From Nitrospira sp. (GTDB taxonomy: Bacteria; Nitrospirota; Nitrospiria; Nitrospirales; Nitrospiraceae), in NCBI GenBank assembly GCA_016873515.1, contig VGXB01000005.1, positions 1 through 64,000 on the forward strand: a stretch of DNA of 64,000 nt, in the 5' to 3' direction. Each line of letters starts with the position of its first letter. Positions within the stretch are counted from its first letter, which is position 1. Below the pieces are notes generated by a model. It did no database searches. It had not been told where the DNA came from and was given only the letters and a program-made list of their open reading frames with translations. This document shows, piece after piece, positions 16,111-25,006 of this stretch. Both the position numbers and the translations under genes were made by a program.

Positions 16111-17742
16111 CTAGCCACCTCCTTGTGAGTGGAAAAACGGCGGATCGCCATGATCCAGCCGGTAGAGACTGAGGGGCGCGAGCGCATCGCCTGTTGCGAC
16201 AGCGTCGATTCGGTCTCCCTCCCCGACTCGATACAGATCCAGCGCACGAGAACTATGATAGCGGCAATCATGGGTGGCGAGAAGGGCTCTGAGTGTTTCT
16301 GCCGGTTCCCAGTGGGCCGTGAGCAGTGCGGTCCTTGCCGGATTTCGCCGGCTGAACATGAACGATAAGTGATCGGGGTACCAGTCAGCCCCGCCGGTGG
16401 CGTAGGAGACGAACAGTTTCGCCTTGGCGGCCTTGCACAGTTCGCTGAGGTAGGTATTGGTGAGATAGCCGTTCTCGCCCACGTCCAACCAATTCCCTGG
16501 ATGAGAGAGCGGCGCATGGGCGGCTTGACCGCGCAGTTCAAGCAACTGCTGTTGCGAGGCAAAGACTAGCGGGATCGGCCCGTACTGGTCGGCCAACCGT
16601 GCAATGACACCCTCGTTCAGCACCGAGCGACCGTCATTGGTCGGTCCACTATCCGCATGGACGAGCACGTTGTAGCCCCGGTCACTGATCAGATAGCAAT
16701 TTCTCGGCATTGCCACATCGCAGGGGTCTTCGCCGTAGAAGGGCACGGAGACGACGGTGCCGCCTTCAAACGGCCAAGTCTCGCCGTGCGCCAATTCGAC
16801 GATGTGGCTGAACCCCAATTCCCGCAAGAGCGGGAGGTAGTCGTAATACAACTGTGTCCGATTCCGCCGGCTGGGCACGATGATCGGCATGTCTTTCGGC
16901 AGATGGAGTAGCGTGCGGGGATCCACATGATCGTCATGGTCGTGGGTCAGGAACACGGCAGCCGGTTTGGGTAGCAACGAGCCCCAGAGCGAGGGGAGTG
17001 AGGATTCAGCAAACCAGGGCAGAAGCCAGGGGTCGAACAGGAAAAAACTGTCCCGTTGCCGATAGAGCAGGGCCGCGTGGCCCAGATGGACCGTGTCCTG
17101 ATCCTGGATCATCTCACACCATCGTAGCTGGATTGAAGTTTTGGGCGAGATAGCGAGGCACTCATATTGGTGAAGCAATTCCATCAGGCGGGTTAGCAGG
17201 GTGACGGATTCGCGGTACGCGGTGGTCACCACCGTTTTGATTTCTTCAACCTTGTGAGTGCCGTCCAACAGTCCGAGGAGGTTTCCAATAGTTGGGCCTA
17301 GCGGGCGCTGATCGAACCCCAGCGGAATTGCCTGACGTTTGACGGAATGAAAAATCCGTAGGCCGCCGTTCGTGACCGCCGATGAGGCAGTAGGATCGGT
17401 TGGAAATTCCCAACGAAAGGTTCCGTCCTGATTTCGGCCGCAGGTGATGTGTCTACTGAGATAGGGGCGGGCGTTTACCAGTTCCGCATAGGCGTCCTCC
17501 AGGCGCCGCCGCCGATCTGGGTCGTCGAGCGGGGCTCGTTTGGAAAACACGTCGCTGATGGCCGTGTCGATCGAACTGGCCAGGAGACTGTGGGCTTCTT
17601 GCAGGCTGGCCGCGACCTCCGGGGCGATGCCCCCGATAAATGGGAATGGCCCGGGCGGCGCGGCACTCTCTAGCTGCACCCAGCACCAGGGGACGAAACT
17701 CACATACTGATTCTTAGGAAGGCGATCCCAGATGGAGCTCAT
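16111..17742 (-). CDS. Metallo-beta-lactamase-fold protein with long N-terminal extension
   Basis: 543 residues. The C-terminal part (about 215-470) is an MBL-fold hydrolase: the metal motif H-x-H-x-D-H is THDHDDH at 266-272, preceded by LFDPWL and followed by VLVHADSG. The first 210 residues are extra. They are a helical region rich in Arg/Glu (about 40-100), followed at about 150-200 by a block with LLGLLDGTHKVEEIKTVV and a Leu-rich helix, which looks like a PqqD/RRE-type winged helix. That likeness is my inference. It precedes the sugar epimerase gene. The substrate is unknown; candidates are a lactonase or phosphodiesterase tied to a modified peptide or glycan. Confidence 0.75.
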   Translation of the reverse strand: MSSIWDRLPKNQYVSFVPWCWVQLESAAPPGPFPFIGGIAPEVAASLQEAHSLLASSIDTAISDVFSKRAPLDDPDRRRRLEDAYAELVNARPYLSRHITCGRNQDGTFRWEFPTDPTASSAVTNGGLRIFHSVKRQAIPLGFDQRPLGPTIGNLLGLLDGTHKVEEIKTVVTTAYRESVTLLTRLMELLHQYECLAISPKTSIQLRWCEMIQDQDTVHLGHAALLYRQRDSFFLFDPWLLPWFAESSLPSLWGSLLPKPAAVFLTHDHDDHVDPRTLLHLPKDMPIIVPSRRNRTQLYYDYLPLLRELGFSHIVELAHGETWPFEGGTVVSVPFYGEDPCDVAMPRNCYLISDRGYNVLVHADSGPTNDGRSVLNEGVIARLADQYGPIPLVFASQQQLLELRGQAAHAPLSHPGNWLDVGENGYLTNTYLSELCKAAKAKLFVSYATGGADWYPDHLSFMFSRRNPARTALLTAHWEPAETLRALLATHDCRYHSSRALDLYRVGEGDRIDAVATGDALAPLSLYRLDHGDPPFFHSQGGG

Positions 17743-17743
17743 A

Positions 17744-18181
17744 TTATTCAGGACTGAGGACTGAAGACTGAGGTTTCGCGGATGTGGCCCTGAAGGTAGC
17801 GGCCCGAGTTTGTAGGCGTTGGGTGTGCACGGCCTTTCGCAGACCTCCTATAATTTGTGCGACTTCTTCTGCTTGAACACGCAACTGTCGGAAAGTTAAT
17901 TGATTTAGGTGCATAGCGTCCAACGCCACATAGAGTTGAGATCTGAGTTCTGCACACGATGATTTAGCCACACTCAGGAACTGATGAAATTCTGCCCGCT
18001 TGCCTCGCTGAATCCTTCGGCAAAATTGGACATGACGGACACCGTAGCTCGCTGGATCTGGTCGCGTAACCCGAAGTCTTTGGCGAAGGACCCAGTCGCG
18101 GTTGCCTGGTAGATGGCCGGTGTCACTGCTCGTGCCTTTTGCCAAGCGATGAGGTCTTCAAATTTATCCGCTCGTGTTCAT
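17744..18181 (-). pseudogene. Frameshifted four-helix-bundle (S23/IVP-type) protein gene
   Basis: Two frames together spell a four-helix-bundle protein of the 23S rRNA intervening-sequence family. The N-terminal half ([20 protein letters not shown], then [20 protein letters not shown]) is in one frame and lacks a start. The C-terminal half ([27 protein letters not shown]) is in another. The switch is a one-base loss near 18005-18012. A second shift near 18165 separates the likely ATG (18179-18181) from the body. The 3' end carries a heptad array (17750-17773). It could be a true pseudogene or a sequencing error, but two breaks favour decay. Confidence 0.7.
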
Positions 18182-18197
18182 GCCACCGCAGTCCTCG

Positions 18198-18632
18198 TTA
18201 CTCAGTCTTAATCCTAAGTCGGCTGATCCCCGGCTCATAGAGGGCCTGAATGAGATTCCCGTCTGGGTCGGCAAAATAGAACGAATAACTGCCGTCTCGG
18301 TGTTGCTTGGGTTCTTTGGTGATCTTCCCACCCCGCGAGTCGATCTGCGGGAGAATCGTCTGGTACATCAGATCAACCGCAGCCGGGCTGTCGAGAATCA
18401 CGCCCATGTGGTCGAGCCGTTGTGTCTTCGACGCATCGTATGCGTCCAATTCTGTCTTCGACATCTGATGGAGGGCCAGATTATCGACTTCTGAGCTGAA
18501 ATAGACATTGTCGGGGTCCGGCTCCCATACCGGGTGAAAGCCTAGCAGCTGTTCGTAAAATTGGCGTGAGCGTGGGAGATCTGTCACACGCAGCGCAAGA
18601 TGTCGCAGCCCTCGATGCAGCGGTTGGCTCAT
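18198..18632 (-). CDS. VOC-superfamily (glyoxalase-like) protein
   Basis: 144 residues from ATG 18632 (MSQPLHRGLRHLALRV). It has two beta-alpha-beta-beta-beta modules: the first starts with RHLALRVTDLPRSRQFYEQLLGF, the second with LDHMGVILDSPAAVDLMYQ. The closing FYFADPDGNLIQALYE is the hallmark strand, with the metal-ligand Glu near the end; His in the first strand and in LDHMG are other ligands. The superfamily covers glyoxalases, dioxygenases and resistance proteins, so the reaction is open. An upstream ATG (18680) would add 16 residues without clear support. Confidence 0.8.
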   Translation of the reverse strand: MSQPLHRGLRHLALRVTDLPRSRQFYEQLLGFHPVWEPDPDNVYFSSEVDNLALHQMSKTELDAYDASKTQRLDHMGVILDSPAAVDLMYQTILPQIDSRGGKITKEPKQHRDGSYSFYFADPDGNLIQALYEPGISRLRIKTE

Positions 18633-18703
18633 GGCTTCTCCAGGCTTTAGATGCTTGTATAGTAGGGAGAATCTTGCCATTGCGTCAAATGGAAATCAGT
18701 CAA

Positions 18704-18960
18704 TCAAGGGCTTTTCACTCGCCGGAGTTCGATGTGGACGGTCTGGGTCCCATCGGAGATCCAGACACGTTTGTTTTGGATCGTCCACTGCAGCTGCTTG
18801 GAGGGTTTCGCCAGCTCTGCCAAGGTGTGCACACTGTCCATCGGAAGGAGCATCACAGACAGATTCTTCAGCCGATCGAGCGACTGACGCTGGTTTGCCC
18901 ACCACACTTCGGCACTCCGGGCGCCATAGACATAGACGGCGACTTGTTTAGAACAACCGT
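18704..18960 (-). pseudogene. yaeQ: yaeQ remnant (C-terminal half)
   Basis: The sequence SKQVAVYVYGARSAEVWW, KNLSVMLLPMDSVHTLAEL and KQLQWTIQNKRVWISDG matches the C-terminal half of YaeQ, a PD-(D/E)xK-fold protein of about 180 residues. The N-terminal half is missing. Homology stops at about 18958, where the sequence switches to the beginning of a kbl fragment on the other strand. An ATG at 18997 opens the frame, but its first dozen residues are out-of-frame kbl sequence. A residual 97-residue product could be made, probably without function. Confidence 0.75.
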
Positions 18961-18962
18961 AG

Positions 18963-19412
18963 GCAGGCGGCTTCACTTTCGGCAAGCGAGGAATCATCGA
19001 GTTGTTGCGTCAGCGATCGCAACCCTATCTGTTTTCCAACTCACTGCCCCCGATGATCGCTGCCGGAGCCTTGCGTGGACTCGATCTTGTGGCGCAGAGC
19101 GATGCATTACGTGAACAGCTTCACGCCAACACTACATTTTTTCGCGCGGAATTGACGCGACTGAATTTTCGTCTGGTTCCGGGTGAGCACCCCATCATTC
19201 CCGTCATGCTGGGCAAGGCGGCGCTCGCGGCTTCGATGGCCGAGGCCCTATTGAAAGAGGGGGGCTATGTGGTCGGATTCAGTTATCCAGTCATTTCCCA
19301 CGGCCAGGCCAGAATCCGTGTCCAGATGTCGGCGGCGCACACGAAAGCCCAGCTGGAACAGGCCGTGGCAGCCTTTGCGAAGGTCGGCCTGGCTCTTGGC
19401 GTCATCGGGTAA
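18963..19412 (+). pseudogene. kbl: kbl remnant (2-amino-3-ketobutyrate CoA ligase, C-terminal third)
   Basis: From 18963 the frame reads AGGFTFGKRGIIELLRQRS and then PYLFSNSLPP, ending in GEHPIIPVMLGKAALA, EGGYVVGFSYPVISHGQARI and RVQMSAAHTK. This is the C-terminal third of Kbl (glycine C-acetyltransferase, about 395 residues). The PLP-binding N-terminal part is gone; a TAG stands directly before, at 18960-18962. A TTG or ATG inside could start a short product, but it would lack the active site. It is joined back to back with the yaeQ remnant, so one deletion removed the 5' parts of both genes. Confidence 0.85.
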
Positions 19413-19428
19413 CACCCACCAATCTGAA

Positions 19429-19457
19429 TTGACTTTTCACAGTTGCCCCAGTATTCT
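19429..19457 (+). promoter_or_regulatory. Sigma70-like promoter for rplI-glyA
   Basis: TTGACT at 19429-19434, a 17-base spacer, TATTCT at 19452-19457. Transcription should start near 19464, giving a leader of about 25 bases with an AAGGAG ribosome site before rplI. Confidence 0.65.
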
Positions 19458-19488
19458 CCATCTCTTTCTTGGATAAGGAGTATAAGGT

Positions 19489-19956
19489 ATGAAAGTCATT
19501 CTGCAGGAGACGCTGGATGGGGTGGGCCACCTCGGCGATCTCATTAATGTGGCCGATGGATTTGCCAGGAATTTCTTGCTGCCGCGTGGGAAAGCGGTCG
19601 AGGCGAACAGCCGGAGCATCAAGGCTTTCGAGCATGCCAAGCGGGTGACCGCTGAAAAGGCCAAGAAGGAAAAGCTGGAGATCGAAAGCCATGCCAAGAA
19701 GCTGTCGGCAGTGTCGCTGACCATCGAGGCGCAAGCGGGTAAAGACGATAAGATGTTTGGCTCGGTCACGTCCAAAGATATCGCGGAAGGGCTGGCGGCG
19801 CAGGGATTCACGGTGGATCGGCGGAAAATTCAATTGGCTCATCCCATCAAGGAATTGGGGGCAGTGACGGTTTCCATCAAGATGCCGAGAGATGTGATGG
19901 CCACGGTGACTGTGAACGTGGTGAAGAAACATGAGTCTGAACCAGCGCAAGCCTAG
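19489..19956 (+). CDS. rplI: 50S ribosomal protein L9
   Basis: 155 residues, normal length. The N-terminal domain (MKVILQETLDGVGHLGDLINVADGFARNFLLPRGKA) is the L9 signature. The long connecting helix (residues about 42-75, Lys/Glu-rich) and the C-terminal domain (LFGSVTS-like GSVTSKDIAEGL, KEL-GAVTVSIKM) follow. L9 binds 23S rRNA near the L1 stalk and spaces neighbouring ribosomes. AAGGAG precedes the ATG. glyA follows after 21 bases, so the two are likely one transcript. Confidence 0.97.
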   Translation: MKVILQETLDGVGHLGDLINVADGFARNFLLPRGKAVEANSRSIKAFEHAKRVTAEKAKKEKLEIESHAKKLSAVSLTIEAQAGKDDKMFGSVTSKDIAEGLAAQGFTVDRRKIQLAHPIKELGAVTVSIKMPRDVMATVTVNVVKKHESEPAQA

Positions 19957-19977
19957 TTCCGTGTTAGAGAACGATCG

Positions 19978-21240
19978 ATGCTTGATAGAATCGGATCACT
20001 GGACGTGCTGAAATCCGCAGATTCTGATGTGTATGCGGCGATCGAAGCCGAGGAAACGCGGCAACGTGACAAGTTGCTCCTGATCGCGTCGGAGAATTTC
20101 GCCAGCCCAGCCGTGCTGGCCGCACAGGGCTCGGTCCTGACCAATAAGTACGCGGAGGGCTATCCGGGTAAGCGATACTACGGTGGATGCCAGCATGCCG
20201 ACACGGTTGAAGATTTGGCGATTCAGCGGTGTAAGGAGATTTTCGGCGCTGAACACGTGAACGTGCAGCCGCACTCCGGCTCGCAGGCCAACATGGCGGC
20301 GTACCTGTCGGTGTTGAAGGCAGGGGATACGATTTTGGGGATGGATCTGGCCCAGGGGGGGCATCTCACGCATGGGAGCAAGGTCAACTTCTCCGGTATC
20401 CTGTTTCGCGTATTTGGGTACGGTGTGGATCGCCAGACGGAACGGATCGACTATGATGCGGTCCAGAAAGTCGCCGAAGAGTGCCGCCCCCGTATGATTG
20501 TGGTCGGCGCCAGCGCCTACGCCCGCACGTTGGATTTTCCGCGATTTCAGCAGATTGCCAAGTCGGTGGGCGCGTACCTGTTGGTGGACATCGCCCATAT
20601 CTCCGGCCTCATCGCCGCGGGGTTGCATCCCAATCCCGTGCCCTACGCGGATTTTGTCACGACGACGACGCACAAGACGTTGCGTGGCCCGCGTGGTGGC
20701 GTGACAATGTGCAAGGCCGAGCATGCGAAAGCCGTGGATAAGCTGGTCTTCCCAGGCCTCCAGGGCGGACCATTGATGCATGTGATCGCCGCCAAGGCGG
20801 TCGCGTTCAAAGAAGCCCTGTCTCCCTCGTTCAAACGCTATCAGCAACAGGTGCTGATCAATGCCAAGGCATTGGCGCAGGGGTTGATGGACCGCGGTTA
20901 CAAGATCGTCTCCGGCGGGACCGATACCCATCTGATGTTGGTCAATCTCTCCAACAAGGGGATTACCGGCAAAGATGCCGATGCTGCGCTCGATGCCGCC
21001 GGCATCATTCTGAACAAGAATGCGGTGCCATATGACGAAAAGCCTCCGGCTATAGCCAGCGGTATCAGGATGGGCTCTCCCATCGTCTCCACAAGAGGTA
21101 TGAAGGAGCCAGAGATGAAGCAGATCGTTGAGCTTGTCGATCGTGTTTTGCAACACCCGCAAGAGCCGACGATCTTGGAAGAGGTTCGCCTACAAGCCAA
21201 GGCATTGTGCAATCGATTCCCGATCTTTCATTCCTATTGA
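19978..21240 (+). CDS. glyA: Serine hydroxymethyltransferase
   Basis: 420 residues. A PLP enzyme that converts serine and tetrahydrofolate to glycine and methylene-tetrahydrofolate. Signatures: [15 protein letters not shown] (about 33-47), [14 protein letters not shown] (58-71), HSGSQANMA (99-107), and the PLP-lysine block [14 protein letters not shown] with K233. Length and motif order are normal. It sits between rplI and nrdR, all on the plus strand. It feeds the one-carbon pool used by nucleotide synthesis and links to the formiminotransferase gene in this window. Confidence 0.98.
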   Translation: MLDRIGSLDVLKSADSDVYAAIEAEETRQRDKLLLIASENFASPAVLAAQGSVLTNKYAEGYPGKRYYGGCQHADTVEDLAIQRCKEIFGAEHVNVQPHSGSQANMAAYLSVLKAGDTILGMDLAQGGHLTHGSKVNFSGILFRVFGYGVDRQTERIDYDAVQKVAEECRPRMIVVGASAYARTLDFPRFQQIAKSVGAYLLVDIAHISGLIAAGLHPNPVPYADFVTTTTHKTLRGPRGGVTMCKAEHAKAVDKLVFPGLQGGPLMHVIAAKAVAFKEALSPSFKRYQQQVLINAKALAQGLMDRGYKIVSGGTDTHLMLVNLSNKGITGKDADAALDAAGIILNKNAVPYDEKPPAIASGIRMGSPIVSTRGMKEPEMKQIVELVDRVLQHPQEPTILEEVRLQAKALCNRFPIFHSY

Positions 21241-21267
21241 CGAAACTCCATCAGTGCCTAAGAGGGC

Positions 21268-21744
21268 GTGGCGCCATCTGTGAAATGTCCGTTCTGCGAT
21301 GAACTGGAAGACAAGGTGGTCGATTCCCGCATGGCCAAGGAAGGCGGGGTCATTCGCCGCCGCCGTGAGTGTCTCGGCTGCAGACGCCGTTACACCACCT
21401 ACGAGCGGGTCGATGAGATCTTGCCGATCGTGGTTAAGAAGGATGGGCGACGCGAGTCGTTTGATCGGGCCAAAATTCTTTCCGGATTCAAGAAGGCCTG
21501 CGAGAAACGGCCGATCAGTACCGTCACGATTGAGACGGCGACCGACCGGATCGAAAAGCGAGTGCAGGAGATGGGCGAAAGCGAGATTGAAAGTCGGGTG
21601 ATCGGCGAAGAAGTGATGAAGGAGTTGCACCAGCTGGATCAGGTCGCCTATGTCCGATTCGCATCTGTGTACCGGGAGTTCAAGGACATCGACCAATTCA
21701 TGGATGAGCTAAAAACGCTGGCTCAGCAGCGCCACGAACGGTAA
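21268..21744 (+). CDS. nrdR: Transcriptional repressor NrdR
   Basis: 158 residues from GTG 21268 (GAGGG just upstream); GTG 21280 is an alternative that would begin directly at the zinc ribbon, as in most relatives. The N-terminal ribbon has CPFC and CLGC cysteine pairs with the [18 protein letters not shown] motif. The ATP-cone follows ([28 protein letters not shown]). NrdR senses ATP/dATP and represses ribonucleotide reductase genes. The glyA-nrdR neighbourhood is common in bacteria. It ends with LAQQRHER. Confidence 0.95.
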   Translation: MAPSVKCPFCDELEDKVVDSRMAKEGGVIRRRRECLGCRRRYTTYERVDEILPIVVKKDGRRESFDRAKILSGFKKACEKRPISTVTIETATDRIEKRVQEMGESEIESRVIGEEVMKELHQLDQVAYVRFASVYREFKDIDQFMDELKTLAQQRHER

Positions 21745-21842
21745 GGCTCGCATTCCCGAGCTGGCCGTCCCTCTTCCCCTGTCCCGAACGTTCAGCTCCC
21801 ATCGATAATCGGTAACATCGTGCGTGCGCAGGCTACCAGGCT

Positions 21843-22943
21843 ATGACCAAACCGCTACCACAGCGTATCAAGAAAAAGGCGGCTCGCCCCAGTGGAACCA
21901 CCGTTGCCATTATCGGTGCCGGGCGCGGCGGCACGGCGTTGATGGAAATCTTTGCCAACGATCCGCTCGTGCAAATCATTGGGGTGGCAGAGATCAATCC
22001 CGATTCGCCCGGTATCCACTTGGCCAAGCAATTGCGGATTCCCGTAACCCACAACTACCGCCAGCTGTTGGCGATGGAGGGGGTCGATCTCATCATCGAT
22101 GTGTCGGGCAATGCCAGCGTGTGGGAGTTTCTCCAAGACTTCTATCGGATGGGCGTGACGATCATCAGCGGTGCCAGCGCCAAGTTCATGTGGAAGCTGA
22201 TTGAGGCCCGCATCCGGGCGACCGGGGATATCGAAAAGACGCTCAACCAGTATCAGTCGTTGTACCGGCTGTATGTGAAAGAAACTGGCACGGCTGTCAC
22301 GGAGGAGCGTACCCGTATCGCCTGCGAAATTCACGATGGCTTGGTGCAAAGTTTGGCTGGTGTCAATTTCAAGCTGGATCTCTGTCTGCAGCTGATGCGG
22401 AAAAATCCGAAAGCCAGTTTGAGCACGATCAAAGAGAGCAAGGCACAGCTGAAGTCGGCCATCCAGGAAGCCCGTCAGGTGATCTTCAATCTGCGCCCGC
22501 TCCATTACGACAAGATGGAGCTGATTCCTGAGCTGACGAACTATTTCAGGTCCTACGAGACTCAGTCGCATATCGTAACCAATTTTACAGTGACGGGGGA
22601 CGAGCAAATCCTCTTTCCCCGGACCAAGATCTTCTTGTTTCGTATCATCCAGGAAGCGTTGCTCAACGTGCAGAAACATGCCAAGACCAATCGCGTGTCG
22701 ATCAGCCTGGACATCGACTTGGATATGTTGCGGATGACGATCACCGACAACGGCATCGGATTCGATATGGATATGATGCTGCGGAACCCGGAAAAATGGG
22801 ATCACTTCGGGATTCAGGGCATTGTGGAGCGGGCTCGGTTGGTCGGCGGAAAAGGACGCGTCGAATCCAAGAAAGGGCACGGGACGAAGGTCATCGTCGA
22901 AGTGCCGCTGATGAAGAAGGAGGAGGCCAATGGGAAAAATTAA
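21843..22943 (+). CDS. Histidine kinase with N-terminal NAD(P)-type Rossmann domain
   Basis: 366 residues. Residues about 19-125 look like the dinucleotide-binding domain of homoserine-dehydrogenase/GFO-IDH proteins: VAIIGAGRGG (GxGxxG at 25-30), an acidic end of strand two (GVAEINPDS), and VDLIIDVSGN. A linker helix follows. Then comes a HisKA_3 (NarX/DegS-type) dimerisation domain with the phospho-acceptor H164 in CEIHDGLVQS, and a HATPase_c with the DNGIGFD box and a C-terminal GIQGIVERARLVGGKG. No transmembrane segment is present, so it is a soluble kinase. The response regulator gene overlaps its end by 14 bases. I infer that it reads NAD(P)(H) or a bound metabolite. Confidence 0.88.
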   Translation: MTKPLPQRIKKKAARPSGTTVAIIGAGRGGTALMEIFANDPLVQIIGVAEINPDSPGIHLAKQLRIPVTHNYRQLLAMEGVDLIIDVSGNASVWEFLQDFYRMGVTIISGASAKFMWKLIEARIRATGDIEKTLNQYQSLYRLYVKETGTAVTEERTRIACEIHDGLVQSLAGVNFKLDLCLQLMRKNPKASLSTIKESKAQLKSAIQEARQVIFNLRPLHYDKMELIPELTNYFRSYETQSHIVTNFTVTGDEQILFPRTKIFLFRIIQEALLNVQKHAKTNRVSISLDIDLDMLRMTITDNGIGFDMDMMLRNPEKWDHFGIQGIVERARLVGGKGRVESKKGHGTKVIVEVPLMKKEEANGKN

Positions 22944-23601
22944 GGTCTTGATCGCCGATGATCATCGAGTGGTTCGGGATGGACTGGCCGCAATCCTCAA
23001 GACGAAAGACGACATCCACGTCATTGGAGAAGCGCAGGATGGCATAGAGGCGGTGGAGAAAGCTCGCACACTCCTTCCCGACGTGATTCTAATGGATGTC
23101 AGTATGCCGCGTATGGGCGGTGTTGAGGCCACCAGGCAGATCAAGCGCGTGTTTCCGCACATGGGCATTGTCGCGTTGACCATGTACGAGGAGCAGCAAT
23201 ATATCTTCGAGTTGGTTCGAGCCGGCGCTACCGGGTATTTGCTGAAAGATTCGGAATCTTCGCAGATTATCGCGGCCATTCGGGCGATCAATCGGGGCGA
23301 GTCGCTCATTCACCCGTCCGTCGCGAGCAAGATCCTCGCGGAGTTTTCTCTGATGGCGCAGAAGAAAGGGAAAAAGTTGGCCCACGCCGAGCATGATCTG
23401 ACCGAGCGGGAAATGGAGGTATTACGATTGGTCGCTGACGGGAAGACCAACAAAGAAATTGCCAATCATCTTGACTTGAGCGAGAAGACCGTGAAGAATC
23501 ATGTCCGGAACATCTTCCACAAGCTACAAGTCTACGACCGTACGCAGGCTGCTATATTAGCCATCCGCAAGGGGTTGATCGAACTGGATCCCTGTCGGTA
23601 G
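22930..23601 (+). CDS. NarL/FixJ-family response regulator
   Basis: 223 residues. The receiver domain has the acidic pair D10/D11 (LIADDH), the phospho-acceptor D56 (VILMDVSMPRMGG), and a late lysine in the YLLKDSES block. The C-terminal LuxR-type HTH spans about 155-215 (LTEREMEVLRLVADGKTNKEIANHLDLSEKTVKNH, split here for length by its conserved V and N residues). It starts inside the kinase gene, indicating translational coupling. It surely works with the Rossmann-domain kinase. Its targets are unknown; the sulfur and one-carbon genes nearby are only neighbours. Confidence 0.95.
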   Translation: MGKIKVLIADDHRVVRDGLAAILKTKDDIHVIGEAQDGIEAVEKARTLLPDVILMDVSMPRMGGVEATRQIKRVFPHMGIVALTMYEEQQYIFELVRAGATGYLLKDSESSQIIAAIRAINRGESLIHPSVASKILAEFSLMAQKKGKKLAHAEHDLTEREMEVLRLVADGKTNKEIANHLDLSEKTVKNHVRNIFHKLQVYDRTQAAILAIRKGLIELDPCR

Positions 23602-23619
23602 CAAGAGGGAGGCGCAGTT

Positions 23620-24999
23620 TTAGTGCCTCGAGCTGGTTTGGTCTTGCGGTGCGGCCAGCAGATCGATTGTCGAGGGGATCTGGGTCAAGAGGTCCGGGCG
23701 AACTTGGAAAATGCCCTGGAGTCGCTCGCCGGAGGCGTACACCAGGTTTCCGACGCGGTTACCCAGCGTCAGCTTGCCGAGTAGCTTGCCGTCTCTTCCC
23801 ATGGCCACGAACTCCGCCGTTGGCGCAAGCAGTCCATAGGGCGCAAGCAGCGCAGTTAATTGAGTCACACGATCTTCAGCGGGAAGGTTTGTGACCCGAC
23901 TCACAAACAGATCCACTGTTTGCTGGTTGAGCTTCTCCGTGGGCTGATCCTCCAGTACCCATTCGCCGGTCTGATTGATCAAAATATAGGCCTTGTCCCG
24001 TGCTTTAACCGACAGCATGGCGATGTCTGCAGCGGGGACGCCGAGTAGACGCTTGTCCTGCAGGTCGAAGAGCTCTTTGGTGAGATCCTTAATGATCATT
24101 GGATTGACGCGGTACAGCGGTGCGTCGGCCGTCGTTTCAGCAATCGCCTCGCCGCTTTGTGGGTCTGGTTGATAGAGACGGACGGTTTGATCGCCTGCGG
24201 GAGTATGCAGCGTCACTTTGACTTTGTGACCGGACAGCGTCTTGGCCAGGGTATCTCGTTCGGGGCCTGGATCGATGATACTGAGCGCTTTGAGGCCCTC
24301 CAGCCGAAACATCAGAGAACGGACTTCAGTCTGATCTGCTTCGGCTTCGATGGGATAGCGGATTTTCCAGACTGGTTTAGGCTGGCCTTTGGCCATGTTG
24401 TAGATGACGATTTCCGTGGTCGCATATGCCAAACGCACCCGATCGACGTCGTTTTGCGCGAACCGAAAGAGTTCCTTCTGCCGGAACGTCATCAACGACT
24501 TATTGACAAAGTCTTGGGGGGCCAGGTCGGTCAGCAGGACCTTTGCATCCGATCCACGAAGTACATACAAGGTGTTGGACAGGGGGCCGCTGTCTCCGAT
24601 GGCGATGGTTTCTTGTTGTGCTCCGGCCGTTACAGTCACAGTTGTCACCGGCTGATCCAGTCCGAAAGGGGCTAGAGTGTCGGATTTGTCGGCGACGGTT
24701 CTGCTGACGGTCCCAGTGACCAATGCTCGGAGGAGCGCCTGGACTTCACGAATATCGGCGTCGGTGTGTAAGGGAGCAGTGATGGTCCATGCTCCTGATT
24801 CGGCACGATTGAGTTGAATGGGGCCCTGAGTGGTGGTAATGGCCAGTCCTGTAATGGCGGTTTCGGGAACCAGCAGAAGTTTCTTCTGTTCGGTTTCTTG
24901 CTTCATCTCCTGTTGTTGTGTGGGGATCTCAACTAGGTAAAGATACCCTCCGAGCCCCGTCAGGATGATGAGCATAAGGAGTGTCGGCCAATAGCGCAT
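23620..24999 (-). CDS. DUF4340 membrane-anchored protein of ABC cluster
   Basis: 459 residues. One N-terminal membrane anchor (YWPTLLMLIILTGLGGYLYL), then a large periplasmic part with the DUF4340 pattern: repeated ITGLAITTTQGPIQL-like beta units and APFGLDQPVTTVTVTAG, which occurs twice in similar form (LAPYGLLAPTAEFVA near residue 385). It is the last of four same-strand genes: ATPase, permease, GldG-like, DUF4340. The spacer to the GldG-like gene is seven bases. DUF4340 proteins commonly accompany GldF/GldG systems in non-gliding bacteria, and their cargo is unknown. Confidence 0.85.
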   Translation of the reverse strand: MRYWPTLLMLIILTGLGGYLYLVEIPTQQQEMKQETEQKKLLLVPETAITGLAITTTQGPIQLNRAESGAWTITAPLHTDADIREVQALLRALVTGTVSRTVADKSDTLAPFGLDQPVTTVTVTAGAQQETIAIGDSGPLSNTLYVLRGSDAKVLLTDLAPQDFVNKSLMTFRQKELFRFAQNDVDRVRLAYATTEIVIYNMAKGQPKPVWKIRYPIEAEADQTEVRSLMFRLEGLKALSIIDPGPERDTLAKTLSGHKVKVTLHTPAGDQTVRLYQPDPQSGEAIAETTADAPLYRVNPMIIKDLTKELFDLQDKRLLGVPAADIAMLSVKARDKAYILINQTGEWVLEDQPTEKLNQQTVDLFVSRVTNLPAEDRVTQLTALLAPYGLLAPTAEFVAMGRDGKLLGKLTLGNRVGNLVYASGERLQGIFQVRPDLLTQIPSTIDLLAAPQDQTSSRH

Positions 25000-25006
25000 A
25001 GAGAGA

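Noticed and set aside
23608-23633. Hairpin between the response regulator and DUF4340 genes
   Set aside because: GAGGCGC/GTGCCTC pair around a TTTT loop, but it overlaps the DUF4340 stop region and has no T-run, so a terminator call is too weak.
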